DNA of 52,860 nt. It comes from a virus. Location: the IMG/VR virus record IMGVR_UViG_3300044984_001420, positions 1-52,860 of that record; one strand, written 5' to 3'. How positions within the stretch are numbered: position 1 is the stretch's first letter; each line of letters begins with the position of its first letter. Below the pieces are notes generated by a model. That model had not been told where the DNA came from, did no database searches, and saw nothing but the letters and a program-made list of their open reading frames with translations. Of this stretch, positions 29,901 to 38,499 are shown piece after piece. The translations under genes were made by a program, and so were the position numbers.

Positions 29901-31482
29901 TTCCGCTATTTCTATGTTGGATCAGTTGGCGGCTTCAGCAAATACCGCTCTGGATGCTTTGATTTCTATTTCTTCTGGTAAGGAAAGGAAACAACTCAGG
30001 GGTAGAAAGAATGATCTTAGAGGTTATTTAGATGGTATGAGGGATGAGATTGCGGGTTACATGATTCGCCGTGATCAGATTACTTCTGAACTAAGTGCTT
30101 TAGAAGATACTTACAGTAAAAAACTTGATGAAATAAACGAGCATTACGATGGTCTTGATAAGGCTGCAGGTATTGCTGTCTCAGGTATTGAGAGTAAATT
30201 TAATGGAATTATCCCCGGTCTTAAGTCAGCATTAGATGCTGCGAATCAAGCATTTGATAAAGAGAATGCTGTTCTTGAAAAATTGATTAGTGAGCGTGAC
30301 GGTTTCCTTAAGCGTGTGGGAGATGGTTTAAAATCTTTCGCAAATGATTTGAGTAGTACAAATAAATCTGTCCGTACAATCGTCAAGAACATTGGTAACG
30401 GGATAACGATCACAACGCAGGAAGAGGTTGTAGAACCGGGTTCTTTCCGTGCTTCTCTTGAGAGTCGTCTGGCAACTGTTAGAGAATTTACTTCTAACAT
30501 ACAGAATCTTTTGGCTCGCGGTTTGGATCCTTCACTGGTTCAGGATTTCATTTCGGCAGGTGTTGGTTCGGCTGGTGGGACGGTTGCTGCTCTGGCTGCT
30601 GGTTCGTCTGAGGATCTTGCTGCGATAAATGCTTTGCAGTCTAGTTTGGCTTCTGAGATTTCATCGTTCCAGCAGTCTACTTCGGCACAGTATTTTGATT
30701 TGGGTATTGCTCAACAGGAGGCTGTTGTTGGGCCTTTGCGTGCGGCTGCTGCTAACGCTCAGGCCGCGTTGGCTTTGGCTGAGGAAGCAAGAACCACTGA
30801 ATTAAATGCTGCTCTGGCTCATCAGCAAAAATTGAAGGATGATCGTGATAAGGCTATAGCAGATGAGAATGCTGCCTACAAGACTCAAAGGGACGTTTTG
30901 ACGGCTGAGGCTGTTCTCATTGATGCTGAATTAAGTAAGCGTGCCGCTGCCGTTCAAAAGTATTTCACTGACTTGATGGATCCTGTCACTGGTGTTCCAG
31001 CGGACATGTTCAAGTTAGGTAAGCAAGCGGTCAACGGAATCATCAACGGTATGAAGGATAGAGAGAAAGCCTTAATAGCCTACGCTACTGAATTAGGTAA
31101 CGTCATTAGAAATACTTTAAGGGATTCCTTGCAGGTTTCTAGCCCCTCGAAGGTTACTCGTACCATTGGTGAACAGATTGCTCAGGGTCTTGTTGATGGG
31201 ATGAGGGCGAGTGAGGATTCTGTTGCTAGGGCTGCAGATAGTCTTGCGAATCAAGTCATGTTGCCTTTGGAGACACCGAATTTTTCTGGTGTTTCGGCTG
31301 CCCCATCAGTAAGTGTGAATGGTGGACCCAGTGCCGGTTTCCGGGCAAGCGTTGTAAACAATTACACGGTGAACGTGCAATCACTGGCTGGAGATAAACG
31401 CCAGATTGGCCGTGAAGTTGTTGAGGCTATTAAAGCATTTGAGAAGTCTTCTGGTCCTGTGTATCAGCAGGTGAGTGTGTAA
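26944..31482 (+). CDS. Tape measure protein
   Basis: 1512 aa, longest gene of the window. Residues 70-260 contain the conserved tape-measure N-terminal domain (EQTVISIEGIFAGTGMEIEE, LRDFAARTPFELPQTLDAVK, GRVMSQDLMQIGNALPGFNA). Hydrophobic segments lie at about 295-495. Two repeats of the SPSKxxxxxGxxxxxGLxxG type appear: IDASSPSKEAMKVAKNFIDG and LQVSSPSKVTRTIGEQIAQG. Long coiled coils fill the rest. By the usual ratio of about 0.15 nm per residue the tail would be near 225 nm. No peptidase or lysozyme domain was recognised. Confidence 0.95.
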   Translation: MAVVSTVEARYVADTSAYVRGLQQATQATNKLANAIPMVEIANRSATVSGLALGAAVGTLGAQVFAKATGAVMKYAQQGIAAAKQYEQTVISIEGIFAGTGMEIEEAAAKTQTYLGELRDFAARTPFELPQTLDAVKRLLSIGYAADDVKDRMLPAIGDIVSALGQPPAAISAIVYAFGQMKSAGRVMSQDLMQIGNALPGFNAKMALATELFDGDMMALTKATESGSLDSVKAIDTLITAMTKFGGAAGAMDRQSKTLAGTLSTFNDTVNNALIDGLMPSLPVLSDTLNQVMPAVEALATSFAQALGPALIDGADVLGQLAPTLSALLPPVIDLASQLLVFSDVIVALSPVLELMADSMGAVANVLKMLPDPIFAGIAALIVFRMAMKKLQIDSTVAATGVLGAFLRMKASAISTSIEIRSAFAFAGLSLKAFSMAGMTMAATFRAAMVSIKIAARSMMASLGPVGIAIAIATVAMEFFMNSSKDTTHIVDALKDSVDETTDSFGRLSASVAAENFRADLSPEGLKDLSEAGISVAEISSAALAGGDAAEQMKVKLYELSLTKAALVGFADTFMDVATSAVTAQKQIAVETAATADAAVVAAEMHARAGELTQHTNKVTAQETVNARNKMTAAERAAADFVVKAEAAMERARLKGKGAIEAVNSALQNLSKALESEATYDNARKGINDLNKELAEGKKNIKGYSDEAMTNRAAIRDAAQGYIEYANNLTDPIEKQKALEEGQEKIRKSLKKAGIKAKDTDIFQIFKEQTEQSGKTVDEFAGQRLAALSYGNQVGVNFIDGIIKELEAGKKEIETTATEVGATLPAAANAAIDASSPSKEAMKVAKNFIDGLTIGLNNGKKSAGGAAATVGSSLLSGIKTALTSGSDISSVLSNVFGSMPSMPTPLESALGKDGAEKFLKKHEKELLVLQKAFADVDVIVNTIRSANSALSEVGAASKQISGTYKDGIVSAPSAIMNALGGEGDLSSAISMLDQLAASANTALDALISISSGKERKQLRGRKNDLRGYLDGMRDEIAGYMIRRDQITSELSALEDTYSKKLDEINEHYDGLDKAAGIAVSGIESKFNGIIPGLKSALDAANQAFDKENAVLEKLISERDGFLKRVGDGLKSFANDLSSTNKSVRTIVKNIGNGITITTQEEVVEPGSFRASLESRLATVREFTSNIQNLLARGLDPSLVQDFISAGVGSAGGTVAALAAGSSEDLAAINALQSSLASEISSFQQSTSAQYFDLGIAQQEAVVGPLRAAAANAQAALALAEEARTTELNAALAHQQKLKDDRDKAIADENAAYKTQRDVLTAEAVLIDAELSKRAAAVQKYFTDLMDPVTGVPADMFKLGKQAVNGIINGMKDREKALIAYATELGNVIRNTLRDSLQVSSPSKVTRTIGEQIAQGLVDGMRASEDSVARAADSLANQVMLPLETPNFSGVSAAPSVSVNGGPSAGFRASVVNNYTVNVQSLAGDKRQIGREVVEAIKAFEKSSGPVYQQVSV

Positions 31483-32723
31483 TGGCTGGTTTTGATCCAC
31501 GCACCTTTTATGAAGGCACACAACTTTATGAGTCCGGCGGCTTGTATGACGGTTGGGATTATCGGGGTGAGAATCCGGGACCGTGGTATGTGGAGTTGGG
31601 TGCGGATTTGTCTGCTAATGGTATTGGTGATTGGTTTACTTTAGATGATCCTGTTAAGGGTGAATTGAATAACATAGTTTATTTGTTGACGGGTGATTTG
31701 TTTGTTGATATTACTCGTTACGTTCGTAGTTTAAGTGTGAAGCGTGGAAGGTCACGTTTTCTGGAGAAGTTTATTACGGGGGCGTGTGAGATCGTTCTTG
31801 ATAACAGGAACAGATTGTTTGATCCTACTTTGACAGGTGCTCCTTTTACTGGACAAATTATTCCCCGTAAACCTTTAAGAATTTTTTATGATACGTTCCC
31901 TGTTTTTACGGGTAACGTGCAGGACTGGGATTTTGATTACTCTGTTAAGGACGCTACTGCTACCGTCAAATGTTTGGATGCTTTTTCTACTTTGGCTACG
32001 CAAACGGTTCCTGCTCAAACTATGACTACTCAGTTGACTGGTGCAAGAGTGAATTATGTTTTAGATCAGGTTGGTTTCCCTGCGGAATTGCGTAGCGTTG
32101 AGTCGGGTACGGCTTCTGTTGCGGCAGATACTGTGGGAGACAGTGTTAATGCTTTAGCCTATTTGCAAAAAATAGAGGTAAGTCAAAACGGTTTATTTTT
32201 TATGTCTGCTGATGGTTTGATCACGTTTGAGGATTCTTTCACTGGAACACCAACCCCGGTTGAGGTTGGTGATGGGGGTGTGCCTATTAGCGATTTAGAT
32301 GTGGTTTTTGGGGCTGAAGAATTAACTAACAGGGTCACAGTAAATTATTATTCTGGATCTGTTCAAACTTCTCTGATCATTGATTCTACGCCTAGTCAAG
32401 ATAAATATGGCTTGTTTGATACCTCAGTGGACACATTATTGAGTGGTTCTGTTTCGGCAAGTGCCTTGGGTGTTCTTCTCGTGAATCGGTATGAAGAACC
32501 TCAGTATAGGATTGATTCAGCGGTTTTTAATGTTGCGGGTTTGGATACTTCTGGGCAAAACCAAATTCTGTCGCTGGAGTTAGGTGATCAAATTTTATTA
32601 AAGTTTCGCCCTTTAGGTGTTGGTGAGACTATTGAACGTAATGTTCTCGTGGATGCGATTGACCATTCTGCGGCACCTAAGACGCACACGGTATCGTTGG
32701 CTTTGACTGACCTCGGGATTTAA
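31482..32723 (+). CDS. Minor tail / tail-tip protein
   Basis: 413 aa, start overlapping the tape measure stop. LLTGDLFVDITRYVRSLSVK, ITGACEIVLDNRNRLFDPTL, LRIFYDTFPVFTGNVQDWDF and VKCLDAFSTLATQTV match the actinophage minor tail (distal-tail/tip) family; EELTNRVTVNYYSGSVQTS and LELGDQILLKFRPLGVGET are the second half. It is the only obvious baseplate-type protein between tape measure and fibres, so the tip seems simple. Confidence 0.85.
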   Translation: MAGFDPRTFYEGTQLYESGGLYDGWDYRGENPGPWYVELGADLSANGIGDWFTLDDPVKGELNNIVYLLTGDLFVDITRYVRSLSVKRGRSRFLEKFITGACEIVLDNRNRLFDPTLTGAPFTGQIIPRKPLRIFYDTFPVFTGNVQDWDFDYSVKDATATVKCLDAFSTLATQTVPAQTMTTQLTGARVNYVLDQVGFPAELRSVESGTASVAADTVGDSVNALAYLQKIEVSQNGLFFMSADGLITFEDSFTGTPTPVEVGDGGVPISDLDVVFGAEELTNRVTVNYYSGSVQTSLIIDSTPSQDKYGLFDTSVDTLLSGSVSASALGVLLVNRYEEPQYRIDSAVFNVAGLDTSGQNQILSLELGDQILLKFRPLGVGETIERNVLVDAIDHSAAPKTHTVSLALTDLGI

Positions 32724-32744
32724 TGATGATAGATTGGAGTTGGA

Positions 32745-33785
32745 GTGCCTAACTTTACGGCAAATACTACGTTGTCTGCTGCCGCTTTAAACACGGCTTT
32801 TAATCAGGCAGATGTAAACGTACAAACATCAACCACTTATACGCTTTTGTTGGCGGATCAAGGGAAACTAATTTCTTTGGATAATGCAAGCGCGGTGACT
32901 TTAAGTATTCCTCTTAACTCTTCAGCCGCTTTTCCAACTAATACGGTGATTGGATTGCTGAATAAGGGTGCTGGATTAGTAACTGTTACTCCTATATCCG
33001 GGGTTACTTTGAATCCTGCCGTGAGGGTTCTTGCACAGAATGAAGCGGCATCTTTAATCAAAACTGACACGAATACTTGGTATTTTGTTCAAGGTGGTGG
33101 CCTCCCAAAAGCAATAGTCTCGTCTAGCACAGCCGCTTCAGTTACAGCGGTGACGGTAGGCGGGCTGCCCGCGAAGGTTTACAAGTTTACTGGTACAGGT
33201 TCAATCACTTTATCAAAGGCTGGTCTTGTGGATGTGATTGCTCAAGGGCCGGGTGGTATAGGTTCATTCGGTTCCGGTGGTGCCGGGGGTTTTATCGAGA
33301 AATCAAACGTGTTTGTTGCTGCTGGTTCTAACGCTGTTTACATTGGTGCGGGTGGAAGCGTTTCGCTGGCTCAAGGGACTGCGGAGTCATCGCACTTTAA
33401 TGGAATTGCTGCAACGGGTGGAGGATCTGGGGCGCAATACACGGACAGGCAACCGTCAGGTGGGGCTTGCGGTGGAGGCTCTGGCCCATTCGCTTCCGCT
33501 AACTCGGGCGTAGGCGCAAGGTTCCAAGGTCTTATTGTTGTTTCGGCTGGCGTGACTCGCGGCGGTAACGGTGCAGGCGTGAACGGTGGCGGGGGTGGTG
33601 GCGTGAACGGTGACGGTTCTGGCGGTACGGGCGGCGCTGGCACTACCCCGGACGCGACTTGGGGTTCACCCGGAACTTTAGGTCGTGGTGGAGGTGGTGC
33701 TTCTATGACGGCTAATACTGGTAACGGTGGCAACTTGGGTGCAAATGGTAATAGCGGAATAATTTTGATAAGGGTGATGGACTAA
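32745..33785 (+). CDS. Tail fibre with glycine-rich C-terminal domain
   Basis: 346 aa, GTG behind GGAGTTGGAG. Residues 1-125 form an N-terminal region (TTYTLLLADQGKLISLDNAS, PLNSSAAFPTNTVIGLLNKG), a fold common at the base of fibres. From about 145 on: VYKFTGTGSITLSKAGLVDV, then alternating Gly-rich loops and strands, ending NGNSGIILIRVMD. The pattern is that of polyglycine-type adhesin tips. Followed immediately by a small partner gene (33785). Confidence 0.75.
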   Translation: MPNFTANTTLSAAALNTAFNQADVNVQTSTTYTLLLADQGKLISLDNASAVTLSIPLNSSAAFPTNTVIGLLNKGAGLVTVTPISGVTLNPAVRVLAQNEAASLIKTDTNTWYFVQGGGLPKAIVSSSTAASVTAVTVGGLPAKVYKFTGTGSITLSKAGLVDVIAQGPGGIGSFGSGGAGGFIEKSNVFVAAGSNAVYIGAGGSVSLAQGTAESSHFNGIAATGGGSGAQYTDRQPSGGACGGGSGPFASANSGVGARFQGLIVVSAGVTRGGNGAGVNGGGGGGVNGDGSGGTGGAGTTPDATWGSPGTLGRGGGGASMTANTGNGGNLGANGNSGIILIRVMD

Positions 33786-34090
33786 TGGCTCATTTTGCAA
33801 AAGTTATTGACGGAATCGTTGAGTCGGTTATTGCGCTCGATAACAAAGACTGCGGGGGTGGGGACTTCCCTGATTCTGAGCCTATCGGCAACGAGTTTCT
33901 TAACGATAACGGGTTTACTGGCGAGTGGTTGCAATGCTCGTATTCAAACTCTTTTAGATATTGGATGCCTGCCCCCGGCTACACATGGAACGGTGAAGCC
34001 TTTGTTTGCCAATCACCGGGCAACGGTTGGACTCTTGACGAGGAAACGTGGCAGTGGGTTTCTGGTTCAGGCTCTCGGATACCAAGTTAA
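33785..34090 (+). CDS. Small fibre-associated protein (MAHFAKV family, copy 1)
   Basis: 101 aa. AHFAKVIDGIVESVIALDNK, then FTGEWLQCSYSNSFRYWMPA and GYTWNGEAFVCQ belong to a small family found next to fibre genes in many phages, including marine and freshwater ones (hallmarks: start AHFAKI, middle G.W.QTSYN, end GYTYD..AF). Probably a tip or assembly protein. A second copy lies at 38248. Confidence 0.7.
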   Translation: MAHFAKVIDGIVESVIALDNKDCGGGDFPDSEPIGNEFLNDNGFTGEWLQCSYSNSFRYWMPAPGYTWNGEAFVCQSPGNGWTLDEETWQWVSGSGSRIPS

Positions 34091-34096
34091 GGACGG

Positions 34097-34108
34097 TACA
34101 ATTACATT
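34097..34108 (+). promoter_or_regulatory. Leaderless-type promoter of the 34109 fibre gene
   Basis: GG TACAAT (34097-34102), then exactly 6 nt, then ATG 34109. No Shine-Dalgarno at proper distance. Same geometry as at 7035, 43553, 48878, 49448, 49811 and 51932. Confidence 0.55.
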
Positions 34109-35398
34109 ATGGCTTCTACATATCCCGGCACGGTTGATAACCTAACTAATCCAACAGCGGTCGATCCGTTATCTAGTCCTGCTCATGCGGGGCAACACAC
34201 TAACGCTAATGATGCGATTGAGGCCATAGAAACAACTCTTGGGGTGAATCCTCAAGGGGCTTATGCAACTGTCGCTGCTCGCATGGCGGTCGTTGATAGT
34301 GCTGCCGCTTCAGCCGCCGTATCCGCTTCTGCCGCTGCCGTTTCTGCTTCAGCCGCTTTAGTCAGCCAACTGGATGCGGCACAGTCATCTAGTGACGCTC
34401 AGGAATGGGCAATCAAACTTGTTGATCCGGTGTCGGGTTCGGATTATTCAGCAAAATTTAACGCTAACCTTGCGGCTACTTCGGCTTCTCTCGCGGCTAG
34501 TCTTTACGATCAATTTGATGACAGGTTCTTGGGAGCAAAATCGGTGCCTCCCACCGTCGACAACGACGGAGATCCTCTGGTTGCTGGGCAATTGTATTTT
34601 GACACCGTTTATGTCGCTATGAAAGTTTACACGGGTTCAGCGTGGATAGATGCCGCTACTTCTCTTTACTCGTGGACTGGTCCGGTGACTATTGCTGCTT
34701 CTGGTTCCGTTACTGCGTTGCGTGTAACGCAAACGGGTACGGGTGATGCTCTGCTTATTGAGGATTCGGCTAACCCTGATGCGACACCGTTTGTGGTGGA
34801 TGCAAGCGGCAATGTTGGTATTGGTGAGAGTAGTCCTTCAGAGAAATTTCAAGTTTCAGGAAATATTAAAACTACAGCAGATGTGAATTCAGTAATGTTG
34901 GTCGGTAGGTATAGCGCAGGAGTTCCCGGCTCATACATTGATGCGTACTCACCATCAACGTATTTGGCTTTCCAAGTTCAAGCCTCAGAACGTATGCGTA
35001 TCACTTCCGCTGGCAATGTTGGTCTGGGCGTACAAGCGCCAACACAAACGATTCACGCTTACACGGCTGTGACAGGCGGCTCCCCCGCCGCTTCAGGATC
35101 GGGAAATGATCCGAACGCTACTGCTCGTTTCCAAATGTCGAGCGTTGCGCTAGATGTTGGCACGACTGCTGCTGGTGGGGCATGGCTTCAATCCAGACAG
35201 TTCAATAACTACGCCACCAATTTCCCTCTGCTTCTAAATCCGAATGGCGGCAATGTCGGTGTAGGTACAACGACACCGGGTTACAAATTGGATGTTAACG
35301 GTACAGTTAATGCGTCAGCCGTGTTTGTTAATGGCGCTCCTGTTAGTGCCGGTGGTGGCGCTGGTTTGCAGGATGTTTTCTTTTTAATGGGCGCTTGA
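34109..35398 (+). CDS. Tail fibre with repeat motifs (SAGNVGLG type)
   Basis: 429 aa. N-terminal HAGQHTNANDAIEAIETTLG is a typical phage fibre attachment segment, followed by an Ala/Ser-rich helix (residues about 65-95), then beta-repeats FVVDASGNVGIGESSPSEKF, ERMRITSAGNVGLGVQAPTQ and PNGGNVGVGTTTPGYKLDVN, as found in trimeric phage fibres that usually end in a chaperone domain. No intramolecular chaperone (S74) is visible at the C-terminus. Confidence 0.75.
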   Translation: MASTYPGTVDNLTNPTAVDPLSSPAHAGQHTNANDAIEAIETTLGVNPQGAYATVAARMAVVDSAAASAAVSASAAAVSASAALVSQLDAAQSSSDAQEWAIKLVDPVSGSDYSAKFNANLAATSASLAASLYDQFDDRFLGAKSVPPTVDNDGDPLVAGQLYFDTVYVAMKVYTGSAWIDAATSLYSWTGPVTIAASGSVTALRVTQTGTGDALLIEDSANPDATPFVVDASGNVGIGESSPSEKFQVSGNIKTTADVNSVMLVGRYSAGVPGSYIDAYSPSTYLAFQVQASERMRITSAGNVGLGVQAPTQTIHAYTAVTGGSPAASGSGNDPNATARFQMSSVALDVGTTAAGGAWLQSRQFNNYATNFPLLLNPNGGNVGVGTTTPGYKLDVNGTVNASAVFVNGAPVSAGGGAGLQDVFFLMGA

Positions 35399-35422
35399 CA
35401 ATTACTAACTGAAAGGCTCAAA

Positions 35423-35755
35423 ATGGCAACGGCATACAAATATTCACAGGTACAAGGAACAGCAAGCACTGGCACTTACGCCACGTTGTACACCACCCCT
35501 GTAGCAACTCAAGCAGTGATCTCTTCACTCGTTATGACCAACCAGTCTTCGTCTGCGGTTACGGTACGGATTGGTATGGACACTACGGCTGGTACACCGG
35601 GTGCTAGTGAGTTCCTTGTGTATGACGCTGCTATCGCTGGTAACGATACGGTTGCACTTACACTGGGTATTACTATGCCTGCAAGCAATTTTATTCGTGT
35701 GGCCTCGTCAGCAAGTACTTGTAACTTTACTGCGTTCCTATCAGAGATTTCGTAA
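35423..35755 (+). CDS. Small beta-rich virion-type protein
   Basis: 110 aa behind GAAAGG. QAVISSLVMTNQSSSAVTVR, GASEFLVYDAAIAGNDTVAL and FIRVASSASTCNFTAFLSEI form an Ig/jelly-roll-like set of strands typical of small fibre-cluster proteins. Ser/Thr/Ala-rich, no charge clusters. Likely structural. Confidence 0.65.
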   Translation: MATAYKYSQVQGTASTGTYATLYTTPVATQAVISSLVMTNQSSSAVTVRIGMDTTAGTPGASEFLVYDAAIAGNDTVALTLGITMPASNFIRVASSASTCNFTAFLSEIS

Positions 35756-35757
35756 CT

Positions 35758-36510
35758 ATGGCAATAAACAGTTTCAAGAGGGCAGGTTTAGCAAACACTA
35801 ATACTGCTCAAATAATAAACGCAAACTTTTCTGACACTGCTACTGGAACTTATACCGATACTTACAATTACAAGTATTTGACTTTTAATGCTTCTGGTAC
35901 TTTAACGGTAACAACTGCCGGTAACGCGGATCTACTCGTAATAGCGGGAGGTGGGGGTGGAAACAGCAACGGTAACTTTACTTCCGGTAGTGGTGGTGGA
36001 GGTGGATACGTTGAACAAACAATTTATTTGACCGTGGGAACTTGGACGGTAACCGTTGGTGGTGGAGGTTCTTCCGGTTCTGCTGGTACTGATTCTTTAT
36101 TTGTTGCTGGTACGACTGGGCTTCGTCCGGGTATAGTGGCACGAGGTGGTGGACAAGGTGGAACAGGCGACAGTGGCGGTGGTGGGGGTAATGGTGGAAC
36201 CGGCGCTTCAGGTGGTGGAGCGGGTTACGCGGCTGCAAGCGGAGGAACCGCACTTTATTCTGGTTCTCAAGGATTTAATGGTGGCGCTGTATCTGGATCT
36301 AATCGTGGCGCTGGTGGTGGCGCTGGTGGCGCTGCTTCCGGTGCTACTGCCGGTGTAGGTAAAGCATCTTCAATAACAGGCACAGCGGTAACTCGTGCTG
36401 CTGGTGGCCCCAGTTCTGGTGCAGGAACCGCTAATACTGGAAATGGCGCTGGTGCTGGTACAAATGCTGGTGGTTCTGGCATAGTAATCGTTCGAGTGAG
36501 GACAAACTAA
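35758..36510 (+). CDS. Glycine-rich adhesin-like protein
   Basis: 250 aa. N-terminal about 60 residues include YNYKYLTFNASGTLTVTTAG; from about 65 onward the chain alternates poly-Gly loops (GGGGGN, SGGGGGY) with short strands (LTVGTWTVTVGGGG), ending GGSGIVIVRVRTN. The same C-terminal signature GIVIVR occurs in the genes at 32745 and 36510. Probably packs as polyglycine-II helices at a fibre tip, as described for the S16 gp38 adhesin. Confidence 0.7.
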   Translation: MAINSFKRAGLANTNTAQIINANFSDTATGTYTDTYNYKYLTFNASGTLTVTTAGNADLLVIAGGGGGNSNGNFTSGSGGGGGYVEQTIYLTVGTWTVTVGGGGSSGSAGTDSLFVAGTTGLRPGIVARGGGQGGTGDSGGGGGNGGTGASGGGAGYAAASGGTALYSGSQGFNGGAVSGSNRGAGGGAGGAASGATAGVGKASSITGTAVTRAAGGPSSGAGTANTGNGAGAGTNAGGSGIVIVRVRTN

Positions 36511-38222
36511 TGACTATTACTAAACTTTCAACTGCTCTCGGTGCAGGGTCAGCAATCCCAACAGCGGGTCGTTTCGCACAAATTAGTAGCGGTGGAACTG
36601 TTACGAGTTATACGGATTCTGGTATCACCTATGAAGTGAGGACGTTTACTTCTAGTGGTTCGCTGGTGGTGTCTTCTTCCGGTGTCGTTGATGTTTTGGT
36701 TGTTGCCGCAGGCGCAGGCGGCGGTGGTGGCGCTCGTGGTGGTGGAGGTGGTGCGGGTCAAGCCTTAGTTTTTAACAGTTTGTTTTTGACGGCTGCAACT
36801 CACACTGTAACGATTGGCGCTGGTGGAACTGGTGGAAGTTCAAACAACGTTGGACTTTCCGGGTCGGGTTCTCGTTTAGGTTCTTTAGAATCTTGCGGTG
36901 GTGGTGGTGGTGGTTCTAATTACGTGACAGCAGGCACCATCTCTGCAATGGTTACAAAGGGCAGGGATGGCGGTAACGGTGGCGGTGGCGGTGGTGATGC
37001 TTCTTCAGCCGGTGGCCTAGCGTTAGTTACTTCAGGTTTTGCTGGTGGAACTGCGGCTAACCCTCAAGGTTCCGGCGGTGGCGGTGGCGGAGCAGGCGCT
37101 GTTGGTAGCGCCGGTTCAGGAACAGCCGGTGGTGCTGGCGGCGCTGGGATTTCCTCGTCCATAACTGGTTCTTCAGTTAGTTATGCCGGTGGAGGTGGTG
37201 GCGCGGGTGTTACGACAACTGGTTCTGCTGGCGCTGGCGGGGCTGGTGGCGGTGGTGCTGGAAATATAACTAGCAGCGGAACGGCGGGGTCGGCCAATTT
37301 TGGAGGTGGTGGCGGTGGTGCTGTTGCCACTGGTGGAGCCGGTGGCTCTGGTGTTGTGATCGTCCGAACAATTACTGCCGGTTCAGCAGCGGGTGTAAAT
37401 GCTACTGGTGGAACGGTTACGACTTACACGGGTGATGGTACGAATGGTGTGAACGGTCAGTTGTATCGTGTTCATTCGTTTACTTCGAGTTCTTCGCTTG
37501 TTGTGAGTGGTGCAGGGTTTGTGGACTGCCTCGTTGTTGGTGGCGGTGGTGGCGGTGGAAGCCTTCAAGGTGGGGGCGGTGGCGCTGGTGGTCATTTATA
37601 TTTGACAAACGCTTACTTGGCCGCTGGCACAGCAACAGTTGTGGTGGGTGCTGGAGGCGCTGGAGCAACTGCCGATCTTAGTTTTCAACCGTCTGGTGCT
37701 AATGGCGAAACATCAAGCGTTGGTTCCTATTACGGAGTAGGCGGTGGTGGCGGGGGTGGTGGTATAGGTGGCGCTGGAAGTCGCGGCAAAGGTTTTGCCG
37801 GTGGGTCTGGTGGCGGTAGCGGTAGCCCTGTTGTAGCCACAGGAGGTTCAGGCATATCAAATCAAGGAAACACTGGTGGGACATCAAACAGCAGCGTGGG
37901 TGGCGGTGGAGGTGGAGCCGGTGCGGTTGGAAGTAATGGCGCAGCAAGCGTAGGTGGTGCTGGTGGTGCAGGTCTAGCCAATCTCATCACAGGAACTAGC
38001 GTGACTCGTGCTGGTGGTGGTGGTGGAGGTTTATCTGCTGGAACAGCGGGTGCGGGTGGAACTGGTGGCGGTGGTGCGGGAACGACAAACAACACCACAG
38101 CAACCTCGGCAACTGCAAACACTGGTGGCGGTGGCGGTGGTGGTGGCTACACATCACCCGGTGCTGGTGGTTCTGGCGGCGCAGGCGGTTCCGGCATAGT
38201 AATCGTTCGCTATCCAATCTAA
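36510..38222 (+). CDS. Large glycine-rich adhesin-like protein, internally duplicated
   Basis: 570 aa. Contains two similar units: the first (about 30-295) starts TSYTDSGITYEVRTFTSSGS and ends GGSGVVIVRTITAG; the second (about 300-570) starts TTYTGDGTNGVNGQLYRVHS and ends GGSGIVIVRYPI. Within each unit Gly-rich loops alternate with hydrophobic strands. The DNA is full of GGTGGC-type repeats, so recombination and length change are likely. Predicted receptor-binding tip. Confidence 0.7.
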   Translation: MTITKLSTALGAGSAIPTAGRFAQISSGGTVTSYTDSGITYEVRTFTSSGSLVVSSSGVVDVLVVAAGAGGGGGARGGGGGAGQALVFNSLFLTAATHTVTIGAGGTGGSSNNVGLSGSGSRLGSLESCGGGGGGSNYVTAGTISAMVTKGRDGGNGGGGGGDASSAGGLALVTSGFAGGTAANPQGSGGGGGGAGAVGSAGSGTAGGAGGAGISSSITGSSVSYAGGGGGAGVTTTGSAGAGGAGGGGAGNITSSGTAGSANFGGGGGGAVATGGAGGSGVVIVRTITAGSAAGVNATGGTVTTYTGDGTNGVNGQLYRVHSFTSSSSLVVSGAGFVDCLVVGGGGGGGSLQGGGGGAGGHLYLTNAYLAAGTATVVVGAGGAGATADLSFQPSGANGETSSVGSYYGVGGGGGGGGIGGAGSRGKGFAGGSGGGSGSPVVATGGSGISNQGNTGGTSNSSVGGGGGGAGAVGSNGAASVGGAGGAGLANLITGTSVTRAGGGGGGLSAGTAGAGGTGGGGAGTTNNTTATSATANTGGGGGGGGYTSPGAGGSGGAGGSGIVIVRYPI

Positions 38223-38247
38223 AACAAATAACGAGAGGAAAACAATA

Positions 38248-38499
38248 ATGGCACATGCAGCAAGAATTGAAGATGGAATTGTTCGGGAAGTAATCGTTGT
38301 TCCTGATGATTTGGATGCAACTGAATCGGATGCAGCGATTGAGGCGTACATTCACGGTATTGGTTTGAGCGGTACTTGGATTCGTACGAGTTACAACGCT
38401 ACTAATGGTTTCCGTGGGTGCTATGCGGGGATCGGTTACGCTTATGATAGCGAAGCAGATGTGTTTGTTCCGCCCGTGGTTGAGGTAGTAGAAGCATAA
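38248..38499 (+). CDS. Small fibre-associated protein (MAHFAKV family, copy 2)
   Basis: 83 aa behind GAGAGGA. AHAARIEDGIVREVIVVPDD, LSGTWIRTSYNATNGFRGCY and GIGYAYDSEADVF match the protein at 33785 and the family hallmark GxWxxTSYN...GxGYxYD. Each of the two copies follows a glycine-rich adhesin gene, suggesting that they work as partners (tip cap or chaperone). Confidence 0.75.
   Translation: MAHAARIEDGIVREVIVVPDDLDATESDAAIEAYIHGIGLSGTWIRTSYNATNGFRGCYAGIGYAYDSEADVFVPPVVEVVEA

Noticed and set aside
33371-38122. Pro/His-rich - strand frames in the fibre region
   Set aside because: They are the complement of GGTGGC repeats that encode poly-Gly; the proteins would be low-complexity Pro or His runs.
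35940-38200. GGTGGC-type repeats as a repeat array or retroelement target
   Set aside because: They encode glycine-rich loops; no reverse transcriptase or template repeat was found for a diversity-generating element.
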